Assembly (NCBI RefSeq): GCF_003696315.1
Contig: NZ_RFFN01000001.1
Location: 727,679 to 791,678 of the forward strand
Direction of reading: 5' to 3'
Source of the DNA: Pseudomonas songnenensis
Lineage (GTDB): Bacteria; Pseudomonadota; Gammaproteobacteria; Pseudomonadales; Pseudomonadaceae
DNA: 64,000 bases
Below, piece by piece: positions 1 to 11,979 of this stretch. A model generated the notes under the pieces. That model did no database searches. It saw only the letters and a program-made list of their open reading frames with translations, and was not told the origin of the DNA. Position numbers and translations under genes: made by a program. How positions within the stretch are numbered: the first letter of the stretch is position 1; each line of letters begins with the position of its first letter.

Positions 1-712
1 AGAAACCGATCAGACTGGCCCATACCGCGACCTTGCTGCTACGGGCGAAGCGCGTCCAGTTGGTGGCCTGGGTCGCGCCGCTGACAAAGGTGCCGAAGAT
101 CATGGTGATGGCCATGCCGAGGGTCAGGCTGTCGCCCGGCTGCACCGCCAGCAGGCCGTCCAGCCCGCCAATGTCACGGGTTGCGGTCCACAGCGAGGCG
201 ATCAACAGGATCAGCATCGCCGGCACCGCGATGCGCGAGAGCAGGTCGAGGCCCTTGTAGCCGACGAAGGCGGTCAGGCAGAAGCCGAAGCCGAACAGCA
301 CCATCAACGGCAGCGTCCAGCTTTCCGGCAACGCCAGCAGGCGCACCAGGACGATGGCGATGGTCGCCGTGCCCCAGGCGTACCAGCCTATCTGGGTGAA
401 GCCGAGCAGGAAGTCGGAAAGCCGGCTGCCGACCTCGCCGAAGCAGAAGCGCCCCATCAGCACCGAGTTCAGCCCGCTGCGGCAGGCGATCAGCCCGAGC
501 ACCGCGGCATAGGCGCCGAGCAGCAGATTGCCGATCACCGCGGCCCAGAGCATGGTCTTGAAGTCGAAGGCCAGGCCGATCTTGCCGCCGGCGAACATGG
601 TGGCGGTGAAGAAGGTGAAGCCGAACAGCAGGATGGAGGTGGACCACAGCCCCTTGCGCGCGCCGGCGGGCACTTCGCTCAGGGGGTAGTCGGTGTCGAC
701 GGGCTGTTTCAT
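1..712 (-). CDS. codB: Cytosine permease, N-terminal part (cut by window edge)
   Basis: Reading leftward from an ATG at 712, the frame stays open to base 1, so about 237 residues are present and the C-terminus lies outside. The product is a polytopic inner-membrane protein of the NCS1 nucleobase:cation symporter family, expected to import cytosine. The N-terminus has the family's short polar stretch (PAGARKG) followed by a phenylalanine-rich first helix (FGFTFFTATMF) and GNLLLG in the second; later helices contain GFTQIGW and FGTFVSGATQATNW. These positions match E. coli CodB as I remember it. It diverges from katB. A partner cytosine deaminase (codA) may lie beyond the left edge. Confidence 0.85.
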   Translation of the reverse strand, partial: MKQPVDTDYPLSEVPAGARKGLWSTSILLFGFTFFTATMFAGGKIGLAFDFKTMLWAAVIGNLLLGAYAAVLGLIACRSGLNSVLMGRFCFGEVGSRLSDFLLGFTQIGWYAWGTATIAIVLVRLLALPESWTLPLMVLFGFGFCLTAFVGYKGLDLLSRIAVPAMLILLIASLWTATRDIGGLDGLLAVQPGDSLTLGMAITMIFGTFVSGATQATNWTRFARSSKVAVWASLIGF

Positions 713-1001
713 GTTGGACGCTCCGCAAGGTGGATGCAGCAGAGGTGCAGATGCCATGCCATAGCTGACCGATCGGCCAGCTCGCGGTATGCGTCCGTGA
801 GCCTGGCGCCCACGTGTTGCTTGCTGGTGCGAGGCGCAATCGAATGCACCGCGATGAAGCCCAATACTCAAAGTTCCAGCAAGCGGAGCGACTTTTTCTC
901 TATCGGTCTGTTCGGCTTATTCAATTGGGGCATCCGTGCGCCGGCTCTTAGGCTTCTATTCCGCGTCCTGTACGCGATTAGAAATCAGAAGAGGAAGCAT
1001 C

Positions 1002-2540
1002 ATGTCCCCGAATCAATTGCGCTCCGCGCCCGCGCGTTTTGCGCTCGGCGTTCTTTCCGCGAGCCTGTTTGCCTTGTCCGCCAATGCTGCCCCGTTGACC
1101 CGCGACAATGGCGCGCCGGTCGGCAACAACCAGAATTCCCAGACCGCCGGCCCCAACGGCCCGACCCTGCTGCAGGACGTGCAGCTGCTGCAGAAGCTGC
1201 AGCGTTTCGGTCGCGAGCGCGTCCCCGAGCGCGTCGTGCACGCCCGTGGCACCGGAGCCCATGGCAAGTTCACCGCCACCGAAGACATCTCCGACCTGAC
1301 CCTGGCCAAGGTCTTCGAGAAGGGCAGCACCACGCCGGTGTTCGTGCGCTTCTCCACCGTGGTGCACGGCCTGCACTCGCCGGAAACCCTGCGCGACCCG
1401 CGCGGCTTCGCCACCAAGTTCTACACCGCCGATGGCAACTGGGACCTGGTCGGCAACAACTTCCCGACCTTCTTCATCCGCGACGCGGTCAAGTTCCCGG
1501 ACATGGTCCACTCCTTCAAGCCGGACCCGCGCACCAACCTGGATGACGACAGCCGCCGCTTCGACTTCCTCTCGCACCATCCCGAATCGACCCGCACCCT
1601 GACCCTGCTGTACTCCAACCAGGGCACCCCGGCCAGCTACCGGATGATGGATGGCAATGGTGTGCACGCCTATAAGTTCGTCAACGACGAAGGCGAAACG
1701 CACTACGTGAAGTTCCGCTGGAAGAGCCTGCAGGGCCTGAAGAACCTCGACCCGAAAGCGAACGAGACGATGCAGGGCAAGGACTACAGCCACCTGTCCC
1801 GTGACCTGATCACCGCCATCGACAACGGCGACTATCCCAAGTGGGACCTGATGATCCAGGTGCTCAAGCCGGAGGACCTGGCCAGGTTCGACTTCGATCC
1901 ACTGGACGCCACCAAGATCTGGCCTGACGTGCCCGAGCGCAAGATCGGCCAGATGGTGCTGAACAAGAACCCGGACAACATCTTCCAGGAAACCGAGCAG
2001 GTCGCCATGGCGCCGGCCAACCTGGTGCCGGGCATCGAGCCGTCCGAGGACCGCCTGCTGCAGGGCCGTCTGTTCTCCTACGCCGATACCCAGATGTACC
2101 GCGTCGGTGCCAATGGCATGAGCCTGCCGATCAACCGCCCGAAGGTGCCGGTCAACAACGGCAACCAGGACGGCCAGCTGAACGCCGGCCACACCACCAG
2201 CAGCGTCAACTACCAGCCGAGCCGCCGCGAGAACCGCGAGGAAACGCCACGCGCCGTCTACTCCAAGCTGCCGCTGAGCGGGACCACCCAGCAGGCGCCG
2301 ATCCAGCGTCAGCAGAACTTCAAGCAGGCCGGCGATCTGTATCGCTCGTTCAGCAAGAAGGAGCAGACCGACCTGATCAACACCCTGGGCGGCGAGCTGG
2401 CCAAGGCGGACGACGAGGCCAGGCACATCCTGCTGTCGTTCTTCTACAAGGCCGATGCCAACTACGGCGAGGGCCTGACCAAGGTCGCCAAGGCCGACCT
2501 CAAGCGGGTCAAGGCGCTGGCCGCCGAGCTCAAGGACTAA
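1002..2540 (+). CDS. katB: Periplasmic monofunctional catalase KatB
   Basis: A 512-residue clade-type heme catalase that disproportionates hydrogen peroxide. The start at 1002 is preceded by a GAGGAAG ribosome site and opens a signal peptide ending near SANA-AP (about residue 29), so export to the periplasm is expected. The distal-heme motif RVVHARGTGAHG carries the catalytic His, NNFPTFFIRDA carries the Asn, and RLFSYADTQMYR supplies the proximal Tyr ligand. It is followed by an intrinsic terminator and then ankB, the same pair as in P. aeruginosa, where AnkB supports KatB activity. Regulation by OxyR is likely by analogy, but no clear OxyR site was read upstream. Confidence 0.92.
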   Translation: MSPNQLRSAPARFALGVLSASLFALSANAAPLTRDNGAPVGNNQNSQTAGPNGPTLLQDVQLLQKLQRFGRERVPERVVHARGTGAHGKFTATEDISDLTLAKVFEKGSTTPVFVRFSTVVHGLHSPETLRDPRGFATKFYTADGNWDLVGNNFPTFFIRDAVKFPDMVHSFKPDPRTNLDDDSRRFDFLSHHPESTRTLTLLYSNQGTPASYRMMDGNGVHAYKFVNDEGETHYVKFRWKSLQGLKNLDPKANETMQGKDYSHLSRDLITAIDNGDYPKWDLMIQVLKPEDLARFDFDPLDATKIWPDVPERKIGQMVLNKNPDNIFQETEQVAMAPANLVPGIEPSEDRLLQGRLFSYADTQMYRVGANGMSLPINRPKVPVNNGNQDGQLNAGHTTSSVNYQPSRRENREETPRAVYSKLPLSGTTQQAPIQRQQNFKQAGDLYRSFSKKEQTDLINTLGGELAKADDEARHILLSFFYKADANYGEGLTKVAKADLKRVKALAAELKD

Positions 2541-2606
2541 GGTCCCCGGACCGGCGCCCGGCATGCAGTGGAGGCTCCTTTGCGCTGCATGGGCGTCGGT
2601 TGTTTC

Positions 2607-2640
2607 GACCCGGGTCGGGCGATGGCCCGGGTCTTTTTTT
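2607..2640 (+). terminator. Intrinsic terminator between katB and ankB
   Basis: An 8-bp GC stem (GACCCGGG pairing with CCCGGGTC) with an 11-base loop is followed by eight T residues. It ends 11 bases before the ankB start, so much katB transcription should stop before ankB, leaving ankB to readthrough or its own promoter. Confidence 0.85.
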
Positions 2641-2651
2641 GTGGAGGCAGT

Positions 2652-3209
2652 ATGCAAGGTCTTTTTTTGCTGATGGCAGCGCTGCTGTTGGGCAGCGGGG
2701 CTGCATTGGCCGCCGATGGCCCGCTGGCGAATGCCGCGGACACGCCCGAGGCGGTCCGGCAGCAGTTGCGCGACTACTTCTTCAATGCCGCGCGCTTCGG
2801 CGATAACGAGGTTCTCGACGAATTCATCCAGGCCGGTTACGACCTGAACAGCGCCGACGACAAGGGCTATACAGCCCTGATCCTGGCGGCCTACAACGGC
2901 CATGGTGAGACGGTGGAGCGCCTGCTCGCCGCCGGGGCCGATGCCTGCGCCGAAGACAAGCGCGGCAATACGGCGCTGCTCGGGGCGATCTTCAAAGGCG
3001 AGCTGCGTATCGCCAAGCGCCTGCTGGCCACCGAGTGCGATCCCAACCAGCGCAACAACGCCGGTCAGACGCCGGCAATGTACGCCGCGCTGTTCCAGCG
3101 CGAGGCATTGCTAGATGCGCTGCGCGAACGTGGTGCGGACCTGAACGCGGCGGACCCACTGGGCAACAGCGTGGAAAGCCTGGCGCGCGGGGAGATCCGC
3201 ACCCGCTGA
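2652..3209 (+). CDS. ankB: Periplasmic ankyrin-repeat protein AnkB
   Basis: A 185-residue secreted protein. The start at 2652 follows GGAGG and opens a hydrophobic signal peptide ending at ALAADG. The rest contains about four ankyrin repeats, recognisable as DDKGYTALILAAYNGH, DKRGNTALLGAIFKGE and NNAGQTPAMYAALF, with a degenerate repeat at each end. In P. aeruginosa the ankB gene downstream of katB is needed for full catalase activity, so a scaffold or heme-loading role in the periplasm is likely here. Two cysteines (ADACAED and ATECDP) could form a disulfide. A strong terminator separates it from katB. Confidence 0.82.
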   Translation: MQGLFLLMAALLLGSGAALAADGPLANAADTPEAVRQQLRDYFFNAARFGDNEVLDEFIQAGYDLNSADDKGYTALILAAYNGHGETVERLLAAGADACAEDKRGNTALLGAIFKGELRIAKRLLATECDPNQRNNAGQTPAMYAALFQREALLDALRERGADLNAADPLGNSVESLARGEIRTR

Positions 3210-3213
3210 TTTC

Positions 3214-3663
3214 TCAGTAGCTCTTGTAGGGCAGGAACTTGCCGGACAGCACCACATTGACGCGATCGCCCTTGGGGTCGCTCTGGCGCTGGATATCCAT
3301 GGAGAAGTCGATGGCGCTCATGATGCCGTCACCGAACTCCTCGTGGATCAGTTCCTTGATGGTGGTGCCGTAGACGTTGACCAGCTCGTACCAGCGGTAG
3401 ATCAGCGGATCTGTCGGCACCGCAGTGGGCAGCGAGCCCTTGTAGGGGGCGATCTGCAGCCAGGCGACGGCCTCGTCGGAGAGCTCGAAGAGCTGCCCCA
3501 GGGTCTCGGCCTGGGCCTTGTCGAAGGCCATCTGACCGAGGCAACCGGCGGTGGTCCATTCCTTGGACATGCCGATGCTTTCGGCGACATGTGCCCACTT
3601 CAGGCCCTTGCGCACCTTGGCGGCGACGATCATCTGGGTGACCTGTTCACGACTGCTGATCAT
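3214..3663 (-). CDS. cynS: Cyanate hydratase (cyanase)
   Basis: A 149-residue protein matching CynS along its length. It converts cyanate and bicarbonate to ammonia and CO2 and forms a cytoplasmic decamer in the known family. The catalytic trio is present with correct spacing: Arg90 and Glu93 in YRWYELVNVYG and Ser116 in DGIMSAIDF (E. coli Arg96, Glu99, Ser122). The N-terminal helix-turn-helix-like domain (KGLKWAHVAESIGMS) is intact. It converges on ankB with only 4 bases between the stops. The usual carbonic anhydrase (cynT) and cyanate transporter are not adjacent. Confidence 0.95.
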   Translation of the reverse strand: MISSREQVTQMIVAAKVRKGLKWAHVAESIGMSKEWTTAGCLGQMAFDKAQAETLGQLFELSDEAVAWLQIAPYKGSLPTAVPTDPLIYRWYELVNVYGTTIKELIHEEFGDGIMSAIDFSMDIQRQSDPKGDRVNVVLSGKFLPYKSY

Positions 3664-3747
3664 GGCGAATCCTCATCTGGGGAATACGAGTCAATGGCCG
3701 CGCGGGCGCGGCGGGCTTCGGTCGATGCAGGTTCGGTGCCAGGGGAT

Positions 3748-4509
3748 TCAGTCGTATTCGGCTGCTTCGTGCTCGCCGAGCAGGCGGCGCTGGCGCGGCG
3801 TGGCGGCAGTCAGCACCTCGGGATTGAAACTGAAGTGCAGGTAGGGCGAGAACTTCTGCGCCACCATGCGTCGGCCGTAGTGGATCTGCAGCAGGTAGCG
3901 GCTGCGCTCGGCGCTGCGGTTGCGGCTGCCCGCGTGCCAGAGGTCGCTGCGAAACAGCAGCACGTCGCCGGCCTTGCACAGCACCGGCACGGCCGCGCGG
4001 CCGTGCCACTGGGTTTCGCCCGGCTGCGGTTTGCGCCCGGCGCGGTGGCTGCCGGGAATCACCAGCGTCGGGCAGAGGTCGGCATTGATGTCGTCCAGAT
4101 ACAGGTGCGCGGTGCAGATCTGCATCGGCAGTTCGAAGGAGGGATCGGCCAGCAGGCTTTCCGGCAGCTCCATGGCCAGGTAGTCGGCATGCAGCTCGCC
4201 GCCGATAAAGCCCGGGCGGCTGCGCCAGGCGGTCTGGCCGATGATATGGCAGTCCGTCCCGAGTGCCGCCTCGGCCAGTTCGATCACCCCGGGCAGATCG
4301 AGAAAGCGCAGCCAGAACGGCGAGCGATTGAAGACGCACGTGTAGTGGTCGTCGACCAGGCCCTGGTAATCCCAGTGGATGGGTTCGAGGCCATCGATGG
4401 CTTCGCGCGGCGCCGCGATGCCCGCGGGATCGAGTACGGCAGGCAGCAGCACGAAGCCCTGCTGGTGCAGGGCGGCGAGCTGTTGCTGGAGGTCGCTGGA
4501 TTCAGGCAT
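3748..4509 (-). CDS. Phytanoyl-CoA dioxygenase (PhyH) family protein
   Basis: A 253-residue putative Fe(II)/2-oxoglutarate-dependent oxygenase. The facial triad appears as HAD in GGELHADYLAMEL (about residues 120-130) and a distal His in LFRSDLWHAGSRN, followed by SRYLLQIHYG with the usual Arg for 2-oxoglutarate. The start at 4509 (MPESSD) was chosen because upstream in-frame sequence is low in family similarity and reads as arginine/alanine-rich noise. The substrate is unknown; PhyH relatives hydroxylate lipids, amino acids or natural products. It lies between cynS and phhC on the same strand but with wide gaps, so it is probably transcribed alone. Confidence 0.75.
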   Translation of the reverse strand: MPESSDLQQQLAALHQQGFVLLPAVLDPAGIAAPREAIDGLEPIHWDYQGLVDDHYTCVFNRSPFWLRFLDLPGVIELAEAALGTDCHIIGQTAWRSRPGFIGGELHADYLAMELPESLLADPSFELPMQICTAHLYLDDINADLCPTLVIPGSHRAGRKPQPGETQWHGRAAVPVLCKAGDVLLFRSDLWHAGSRNRSAERSRYLLQIHYGRRMVAQKFSPYLHFSFNPEVLTAATPRQRRLLGEHEAAEYD

Positions 4510-4710
4510 GGCGGTGCTGGCGGATGACTTTCGCTCAGCATAGGCAGGGTGGGCGCGCGTTGAAAGCCGGCTGAAAGCTTGCCGCGCTACTGTGCCGGCG
4601 CTGCTTCGGCAGCCAGCTGCGTGGTCACGAGCCGCGCGACTGTCTCCTCGCTCCGGCGTACCCGGCGGCGTCGCCAGAAGCGGCGTCACCGGCGCGCACC
4701 TTCACGTCGT

Positions 4711-5907
4711 TCAGTCCTGCACCACGCGTGCGATGGCCCTGGCCAGATCGTCCAGGCGTTCGGCATCCAGCCCGGCGACGTTGGCGCGGCCGCTTTCCAC
4801 CAGATACACCGAATCTTCGGCGCGCAGCCGGCGTACCTGCTCGGCGGTCAGGCCGGTATAGGAGAACATCCCGCGCTGCTGGGCGATGTGCGCGAAGCGC
4901 TCGGCCAGCCCATAGGGCGTCAGCGCTTCGACCAGCCCCTGACGCAGGCTGGCGATGCGCCGGCGCATGCGTTCCACCTCGTCCTGCCAGATCTGCCGCA
5001 GGGGCTCATCGGCCAGGATCGTCGCCACTACCGAGGCGCCGTGAGCCGGTGGCGTCGACCAGAGGTTGCGGGCCAGCGACGCGAGTTGGCTGCGCACGTC
5101 GAGCAGACGCTCGGCATCGCTGGTGACGGCGATCAGCGCGCCGGTACGTTCGCGGTAGAGGCCGAAGTTCTTCGAGCAGGAGCTGGTGATGAGCATCTCC
5201 GGCAGCGTTTCGGCGAACAGTCGAACTGCCCAGGCGTCCTCTTCGAGTCCGTCGCCGAAGCCTTGGTAGGCGAAGTCGAACAGTGGCAGCAGCTCGCGCG
5301 CACGCACCACGTCCAGCACCCGCAGCCAGTCGTCGTGACTCAGGTCGAAGCCGGTGGGGTTGTGGCAGCAGGCGTGCAGCAGCACCACGTCGCCGGTCGG
5401 CACCTGCTGCAGCGCGGCGAGCATGCCGTCGACATCGAGGCGGTTGTCGGCACCGACGTAGGGATAGTGCTGCACGCGCAGGCCGGCGGCGGCGAACAGG
5501 GTTTCGTGGATCGGCCAGGTCGGATCGCTCAGCCAGATGCTGCGCCCGGGCAGGCATTTGGCGATGAACTCGCCGGCCAGGCGCAGCGCACCGGTGCCGC
5601 CCGGCGCCTGGGTACAGCCGGCGCGCTGCTCGCCGAGGGCAATGGCGCGGCTGCCGAGCACCTGACGCAGCAAGAGAGCGCCGAACTGGGCGTCGCCATG
5701 GCCGCCGATGTAGCTCTTGGTCTGCTCACTGTCCACCAGGCGCTGCTCGGCCAGCTTCACCGCGCGCGGGATCGGCGTCAGGCCCTGGGCGTCCTTGTAG
5801 ACGCCGACGCCCAGGTCGAGCTTGGCCGGGTTGGTGTCGGCGCGATACAGGTCCATCAGACCGAGGATCGGGTCGCCGGGCACGCGGGGAATCTGGCCGA
5901 AGTGCAT
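4711..5907 (-). CDS. phhC: Aromatic amino acid aminotransferase PhhC
   Basis: A 398-residue class I PLP aminotransferase. The Schiff-base lysine lies in SSCSKNFGLYRER, the cofactor-binding Asp-x-x-Tyr in FDFAYQGFGDG and the Asn in HNPTGFDL, all in the expected order; the final substrate-binding Arg region (ESGRANVAGL) is intact. It is expected to transaminate tyrosine and phenylalanine with 2-oxoglutarate. The ATG at 5907 overlaps the phhB stop (TAATG), showing translational coupling in a phhA-phhB-phhC operon for phenylalanine breakdown. Confidence 0.9.
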   Translation of the reverse strand: MHFGQIPRVPGDPILGLMDLYRADTNPAKLDLGVGVYKDAQGLTPIPRAVKLAEQRLVDSEQTKSYIGGHGDAQFGALLLRQVLGSRAIALGEQRAGCTQAPGGTGALRLAGEFIAKCLPGRSIWLSDPTWPIHETLFAAAGLRVQHYPYVGADNRLDVDGMLAALQQVPTGDVVLLHACCHNPTGFDLSHDDWLRVLDVVRARELLPLFDFAYQGFGDGLEEDAWAVRLFAETLPEMLITSSCSKNFGLYRERTGALIAVTSDAERLLDVRSQLASLARNLWSTPPAHGASVVATILADEPLRQIWQDEVERMRRRIASLRQGLVEALTPYGLAERFAHIAQQRGMFSYTGLTAEQVRRLRAEDSVYLVESGRANVAGLDAERLDDLARAIARVVQD

Positions 5908-6263
5908 TACTTGCGGCCCTCCGCGCTGGCGGCGAGCTGGTCGGTGCGGGCGGCCATGATGAAGTCGTTGCGGTGCAGGCCGCGCATCTCGTGGCTCCAC
6001 CAGGTGACGGTGACCTTGCCCCACTCGGTGAGCAGGGCGGGATGGTGGCCGACTTCCTCGGCGATGGCGCCGACTGCGTTGGTAAAGGCCAGGGCGTGGC
6101 GGAAGTTGCGGAACAGGAAGACACGCTCCAGCTCCATGTGGTCGCCGCGCACTTCGATGTTCCAGTCGGGGATTTCGCGGATCAGCTCGGCCAGTTCTTC
6201 ATCGGACACCTTGGGTGCATCGGCGCGGCAGGCTTCGCATTGGGCTTGGGCGAGGGCGGTCAT
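5907..6263 (-). CDS. phhB: Pterin-4a-carbinolamine dehydratase PhhB
   Basis: A 118-residue protein with the PCD/DCoH signature: [21 protein letters not shown], then a His pair in [10 protein letters not shown] and the third His downstream in [12 protein letters not shown]. It recycles the 4a-hydroxy-tetrahydrobiopterin made by PhhA and also supports PhhA expression in related pseudomonads. The start at 6263 ([15 protein letters not shown]) matches the usual family N-terminus; a longer in-frame extension lacks a good ribosome site. It lies 137 bases downstream of phhA and overlaps phhC by one base. Confidence 0.93.
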   Translation of the reverse strand: MTALAQAQCEACRADAPKVSDEELAELIREIPDWNIEVRGDHMELERVFLFRNFRHALAFTNAVGAIAEEVGHHPALLTEWGKVTVTWWSHEMRGLHRNDFIMAARTDQLAASAEGRK

Positions 6264-6400
6264 GGTGTAGGTCCCTTTCTTGATGATCGAAGTCGTTTTT
6301 GAAGGTTGAAGCTTAGGCAAGATGGCGGGCTGACGCTCACCCTACCCGAATAGGTGGAGGGCGTACGGGGCCTCAGCCCACCAGCACCGCACAGGCCGAA

Positions 6401-7186
6401 TCACGCCGCCTTCGGCGGAAACTTCGGCTGGTGCAGGCCCAGGCGCATGGCCTCGCGGACCATGGCCATGATGTCCTGCTGGGCGAGGTCGAACAGCTGC
6501 TTGAGGTCCGGCAGGACGAAGTACAGCGGCTGCAGGATGTCGATGCGATAGGGCGTACGCATGGCTTCCATGGCATCGAACGGCTGCCGCTCCGGCTCGG
6601 CGGACAGGCTGTAGAGCGTCTCCTTCGGCGAGGAGAGGATGCCGCCGCCATAGATGCGCAGCCCGGCCTGGGTTTCCACCAGGCCGAACTCCACGGTCAT
6701 CCAGTACAGCCGGGCGAGAAAGACCCGTTCCTCCTTGCTGGCTTTCAATCCGAGCTGGCCGTAGGTGTGGGTGAATTCGGCGAACCACGGATTGGTCAGC
6801 AGCGGGCAGTGACCGAAGATCTCGTGGAAGATGTCGGGCTCCTGCAGGTAGTCCAGCTCTTGCGGGGTGCGGATAAAGGTGGCGACGGGAAAGCGCTTGC
6901 TCGCCAGCAGTTCGAAAAAGCGTTGGAAGGGGATCAGCGCCGGTACGCGCTCCACCTGCCAGCCGGTGGTTGCCTCGAGCACGCGATTGATCTCGCCCAG
7001 CTGCGGGATGCGCTCGTGAGGCAGGGCGAGCTGGTCGAGGCCGTCGAGGTATTCCTGGCAGGCGCGCCCTTCGAGCAGCTTCAGTTGCCGCTCGACCAGC
7101 GTCTGCCACACCGCGTGCTCGGCGTCGGGGTAATGAATATGCCCCTGCGCGTCCGGTTCGCGGGCTACGTAGTGGGTCGTCTTCAT
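6401..7186 (-). CDS. phhA: Phenylalanine-4-hydroxylase PhhA
   Basis: A 261-residue iron- and pterin-dependent hydroxylase that converts phenylalanine to tyrosine with O2. The iron ligands are two His in PDIFHEIFGHCPLL and a Glu in YWMTVEFGLVE, in family order. It is the short bacterial form without the N-terminal ACT domain of the animal enzyme; ligand sensing is instead done by PhhR. The gene is first in the phhABC operon and is transcribed away from phhR across a 250-base shared upstream region, where PhhR is expected to bind; no clean TyrR-type box could be read there. Confidence 0.95.
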   Translation of the reverse strand: MKTTHYVAREPDAQGHIHYPDAEHAVWQTLVERQLKLLEGRACQEYLDGLDQLALPHERIPQLGEINRVLEATTGWQVERVPALIPFQRFFELLASKRFPVATFIRTPQELDYLQEPDIFHEIFGHCPLLTNPWFAEFTHTYGQLGLKASKEERVFLARLYWMTVEFGLVETQAGLRIYGGGILSSPKETLYSLSAEPERQPFDAMEAMRTPYRIDILQPLYFVLPDLKQLFDLAQQDIMAMVREAMRLGLHQPKFPPKAA

Positions 7187-7436
7187 CGGTACTCCTGGCC
7201 GCTTGGGCATCTTGTTGTTGCCCTCATTCGAACGCGAACACGCACCCTCGACGAGTCCCGCTGTGGCGCGATGTCGCACCTTGCCGGATGCTGCCTGTAA
7301 GGAAAGCCTGACGTTTGCGTCAATGTCTGGATCGGCGGCATTGCCAAGCGGCTTATCTGGCAAATAATCTTGACGGAATTTTGCGGCGCTCGAACGAAGC
7401 GTCGTCAGCCCCACAACAAAACAACAGGGCTTCGCC

Positions 7437-8996
<1,560 letters not shown>

Positions 8997-9191
8997 TCGG
9001 TGCGGGCGTTCCGCGCGCGCCTAGGACGGTTGCGGTCAATGAGCATGCCGTTCGCTAACAGGCGTTTGTTGCTTCCTTAAAAGCTTCGCGCCGAGGTCGG
9101 CCGTTCCGCGAGCATCCCCTCTGCACTGCGATGCATAGCGAGTGGGAGGCGCGCTCTCGCGGCGAATGCAAGCCACAGGCCTGCCCGTGGC

Positions 9192-10568
<1,377 letters not shown>

Positions 10569-10676
10569 GAGGTGCTCCGGAGACAAGGGCTCGTATAAGC
10601 CTAGACCTTCCGCCGCACGCGAATGTTGATCGCGCGGCGCAGACGGTGACGATCGACCGTTGTCTTTGCGCCAGGT

Positions 10677-11624
10677 CTATCTCGCGGCCACTGTCGATCC
10701 ACCCCAGGGGTTGGCCTCCAGGCTGTTGTGCACGGCGGTCGCCGCCTGGGCAGCCTGGCCGATGGCGACACTGATCTGCTTCAGGCCCATGGTCACATCA
10801 CCGATGGCATAGAGGCCGCGCAGCGACGTCTGCCGATGCTCGTCCACGTTCACCCCGCCGCACTCGTCGCAGTCCAGGCCAAGCTGCACGGCAAGTTCGG
10901 AGCGAAAGTGCGCGCCCAGGGCCGGATAGATGATGTCGAAGCTGTGTCGGTCGCCGCGGCAGGTCAGCAGGTCGATGCCGGTCTCGCAGGGGTGCAGGGA
11001 CTCGACGCGGTCGCTGATCACGCGGATGGCGTAATGCTCGGCCAGGGCGATGGCCTGATCGCAGGCGTCCTGCTCGCCGTGCACCACCACGGTGACCCGG
11101 TCGGTGAAGGTGCGCAGGAACACCGCGTGGGTGATGGCGCTTTCCGCTTCGCCATACACGGCGACGTTGTCGCCGTCGACCTCATAACCATCGCAGATCG
11201 CGCACAGCCGCACCTTGCCCTCGGCGATCGCCGTCTCGACGTCTGGCATGTCCGGCAGGCTGTCCTCGATGCCGGTAGCCAGAATGATCCGCCGCGTGAG
11301 GCAGGTGCGTTCGCCATAGCGCACGCTGAAGCCCTCGGCATGGGGCTCGATATGCTCCACGCGGCCGTGTTCGAGGCGCGCGCCGTAGCCGCTGGCCTGT
11401 TCGCGCAGCCTCGTCAGCAGGTCGTTGCCGTTGATGCCCGGCGGAAAGCCCGGGTAGTTGCGTGAGCGCGGTATCCATGACGCGCGGCTCGAGCCGGCGT
11501 CTACCACCAGGCAACTGCGCCGGAAGCGCGCCAGATACAGCGCGGCGGTGAGGCCGGCGGGCCCGCCGCCGACAATCAGGCAGTCGGTCACCGTTGAGGA
11601 GGGGTTCGCTTGGTCGGTAGTCAT
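10677..11624 (-). CDS. Thioredoxin reductase-like NAD(P)/FAD oxidoreductase
   Basis: A 315-residue flavoprotein. The FAD-binding motif [15 protein letters not shown] is near residue 15, the redox pair CAICDG sits where thioredoxin reductase has CATCDG, and the C-terminal FAD motif is [13 protein letters not shown]. The NADPH-binding stretch ([17 protein letters not shown]) deviates from GGGDSAxEEA, so it may not use thioredoxin or may differ in cofactor. It is less like housekeeping TrxB than like the family's standalone oxidoreductases. The start at 11624 follows TAGTCATT context and gives a normal N-terminus. No partner thioredoxin is adjacent. Confidence 0.75.
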   Translation of the reverse strand: MTTDQANPSSTVTDCLIVGGGPAGLTAALYLARFRRSCLVVDAGSSRASWIPRSRNYPGFPPGINGNDLLTRLREQASGYGARLEHGRVEHIEPHAEGFSVRYGERTCLTRRIILATGIEDSLPDMPDVETAIAEGKVRLCAICDGYEVDGDNVAVYGEAESAITHAVFLRTFTDRVTVVVHGEQDACDQAIALAEHYAIRVISDRVESLHPCETGIDLLTCRGDRHSFDIIYPALGAHFRSELAVQLGLDCDECGGVNVDEHRQTSLRGLYAIGDVTMGLKQISVAIGQAAQAATAVHNSLEANPWGGSTVAAR

Positions 11625-11979
11625 TACATTGCCCGGGGCGGTGGTAGCCAGTAGAAGGCAGTGCCGGCGGGAAAGTTCGGTCCAGCCGATGGATGCAATG
11701 TTCCGTTTTGCGAGCTGGTCGGACCTTCCGCCCTTGTGCCAGAGCCGTTGATAGCCAACACTGCGCGGCTCGGTGACCAAGCGGGTCCAGTCCGTACTGA
11801 TCGGTCACCGCCATTCCAATAAAGGCCAGCCTGCGGCTTCGCTCGCGGTGCACTGGTCGCCTCGCTACAAACGTCGGCCACGCCTCACCAGGTGACGGCC
11901 GAACCACATCGAATCGCAAACACCACTCGAACGGAGCTCACGAGGCGCCGTGCCGAGCTTATTTCCCGTGGGGGTAAAC
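11625..11979 (+). promoter_or_regulatory. Gene-free upstream region of first dctP-like gene, part of a duplication
   Basis: No coding region is supported here. The stretch resembles 13008-13340, upstream of the second dctP-like gene: shared blocks include GAGCTGGTCG then CCTTGTGCCA, CATTCCAATAAAGGCCAG, and CACTCGAACGG-GCTCACGAGGC just before each start. The duplicated unit therefore carried its regulatory sequence. No promoter hexamers are assigned. Confidence 0.6.

Noticed and set aside
713..1001. An OxyR site upstream of katB
   Set aside because: CTAT and ATTC pieces near 898-930 do not keep the four-element spacing of an OxyR site.
978..2903. A 641-codon open frame antisense to katB
   Set aside because: It mirrors katB codon by codon, has no family likeness, and reflects the high GC content at third positions. 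Long antisense frames opposite phhR, acdH-like, nosR, nosZ and norD genes are dismissed for the same reason.
7187..7436. TyrR-type boxes in the phhA/phhR intergenic region
   Set aside because: TGTAAG near 7297 resembles a half site, but no matching second half was found, so no operator is called.
11950..11979. A longer GTG start for the first dctP gene
   Set aside because: Alignment with the second copy places the start at 11980, which also has the better ribosome site and signal peptide.
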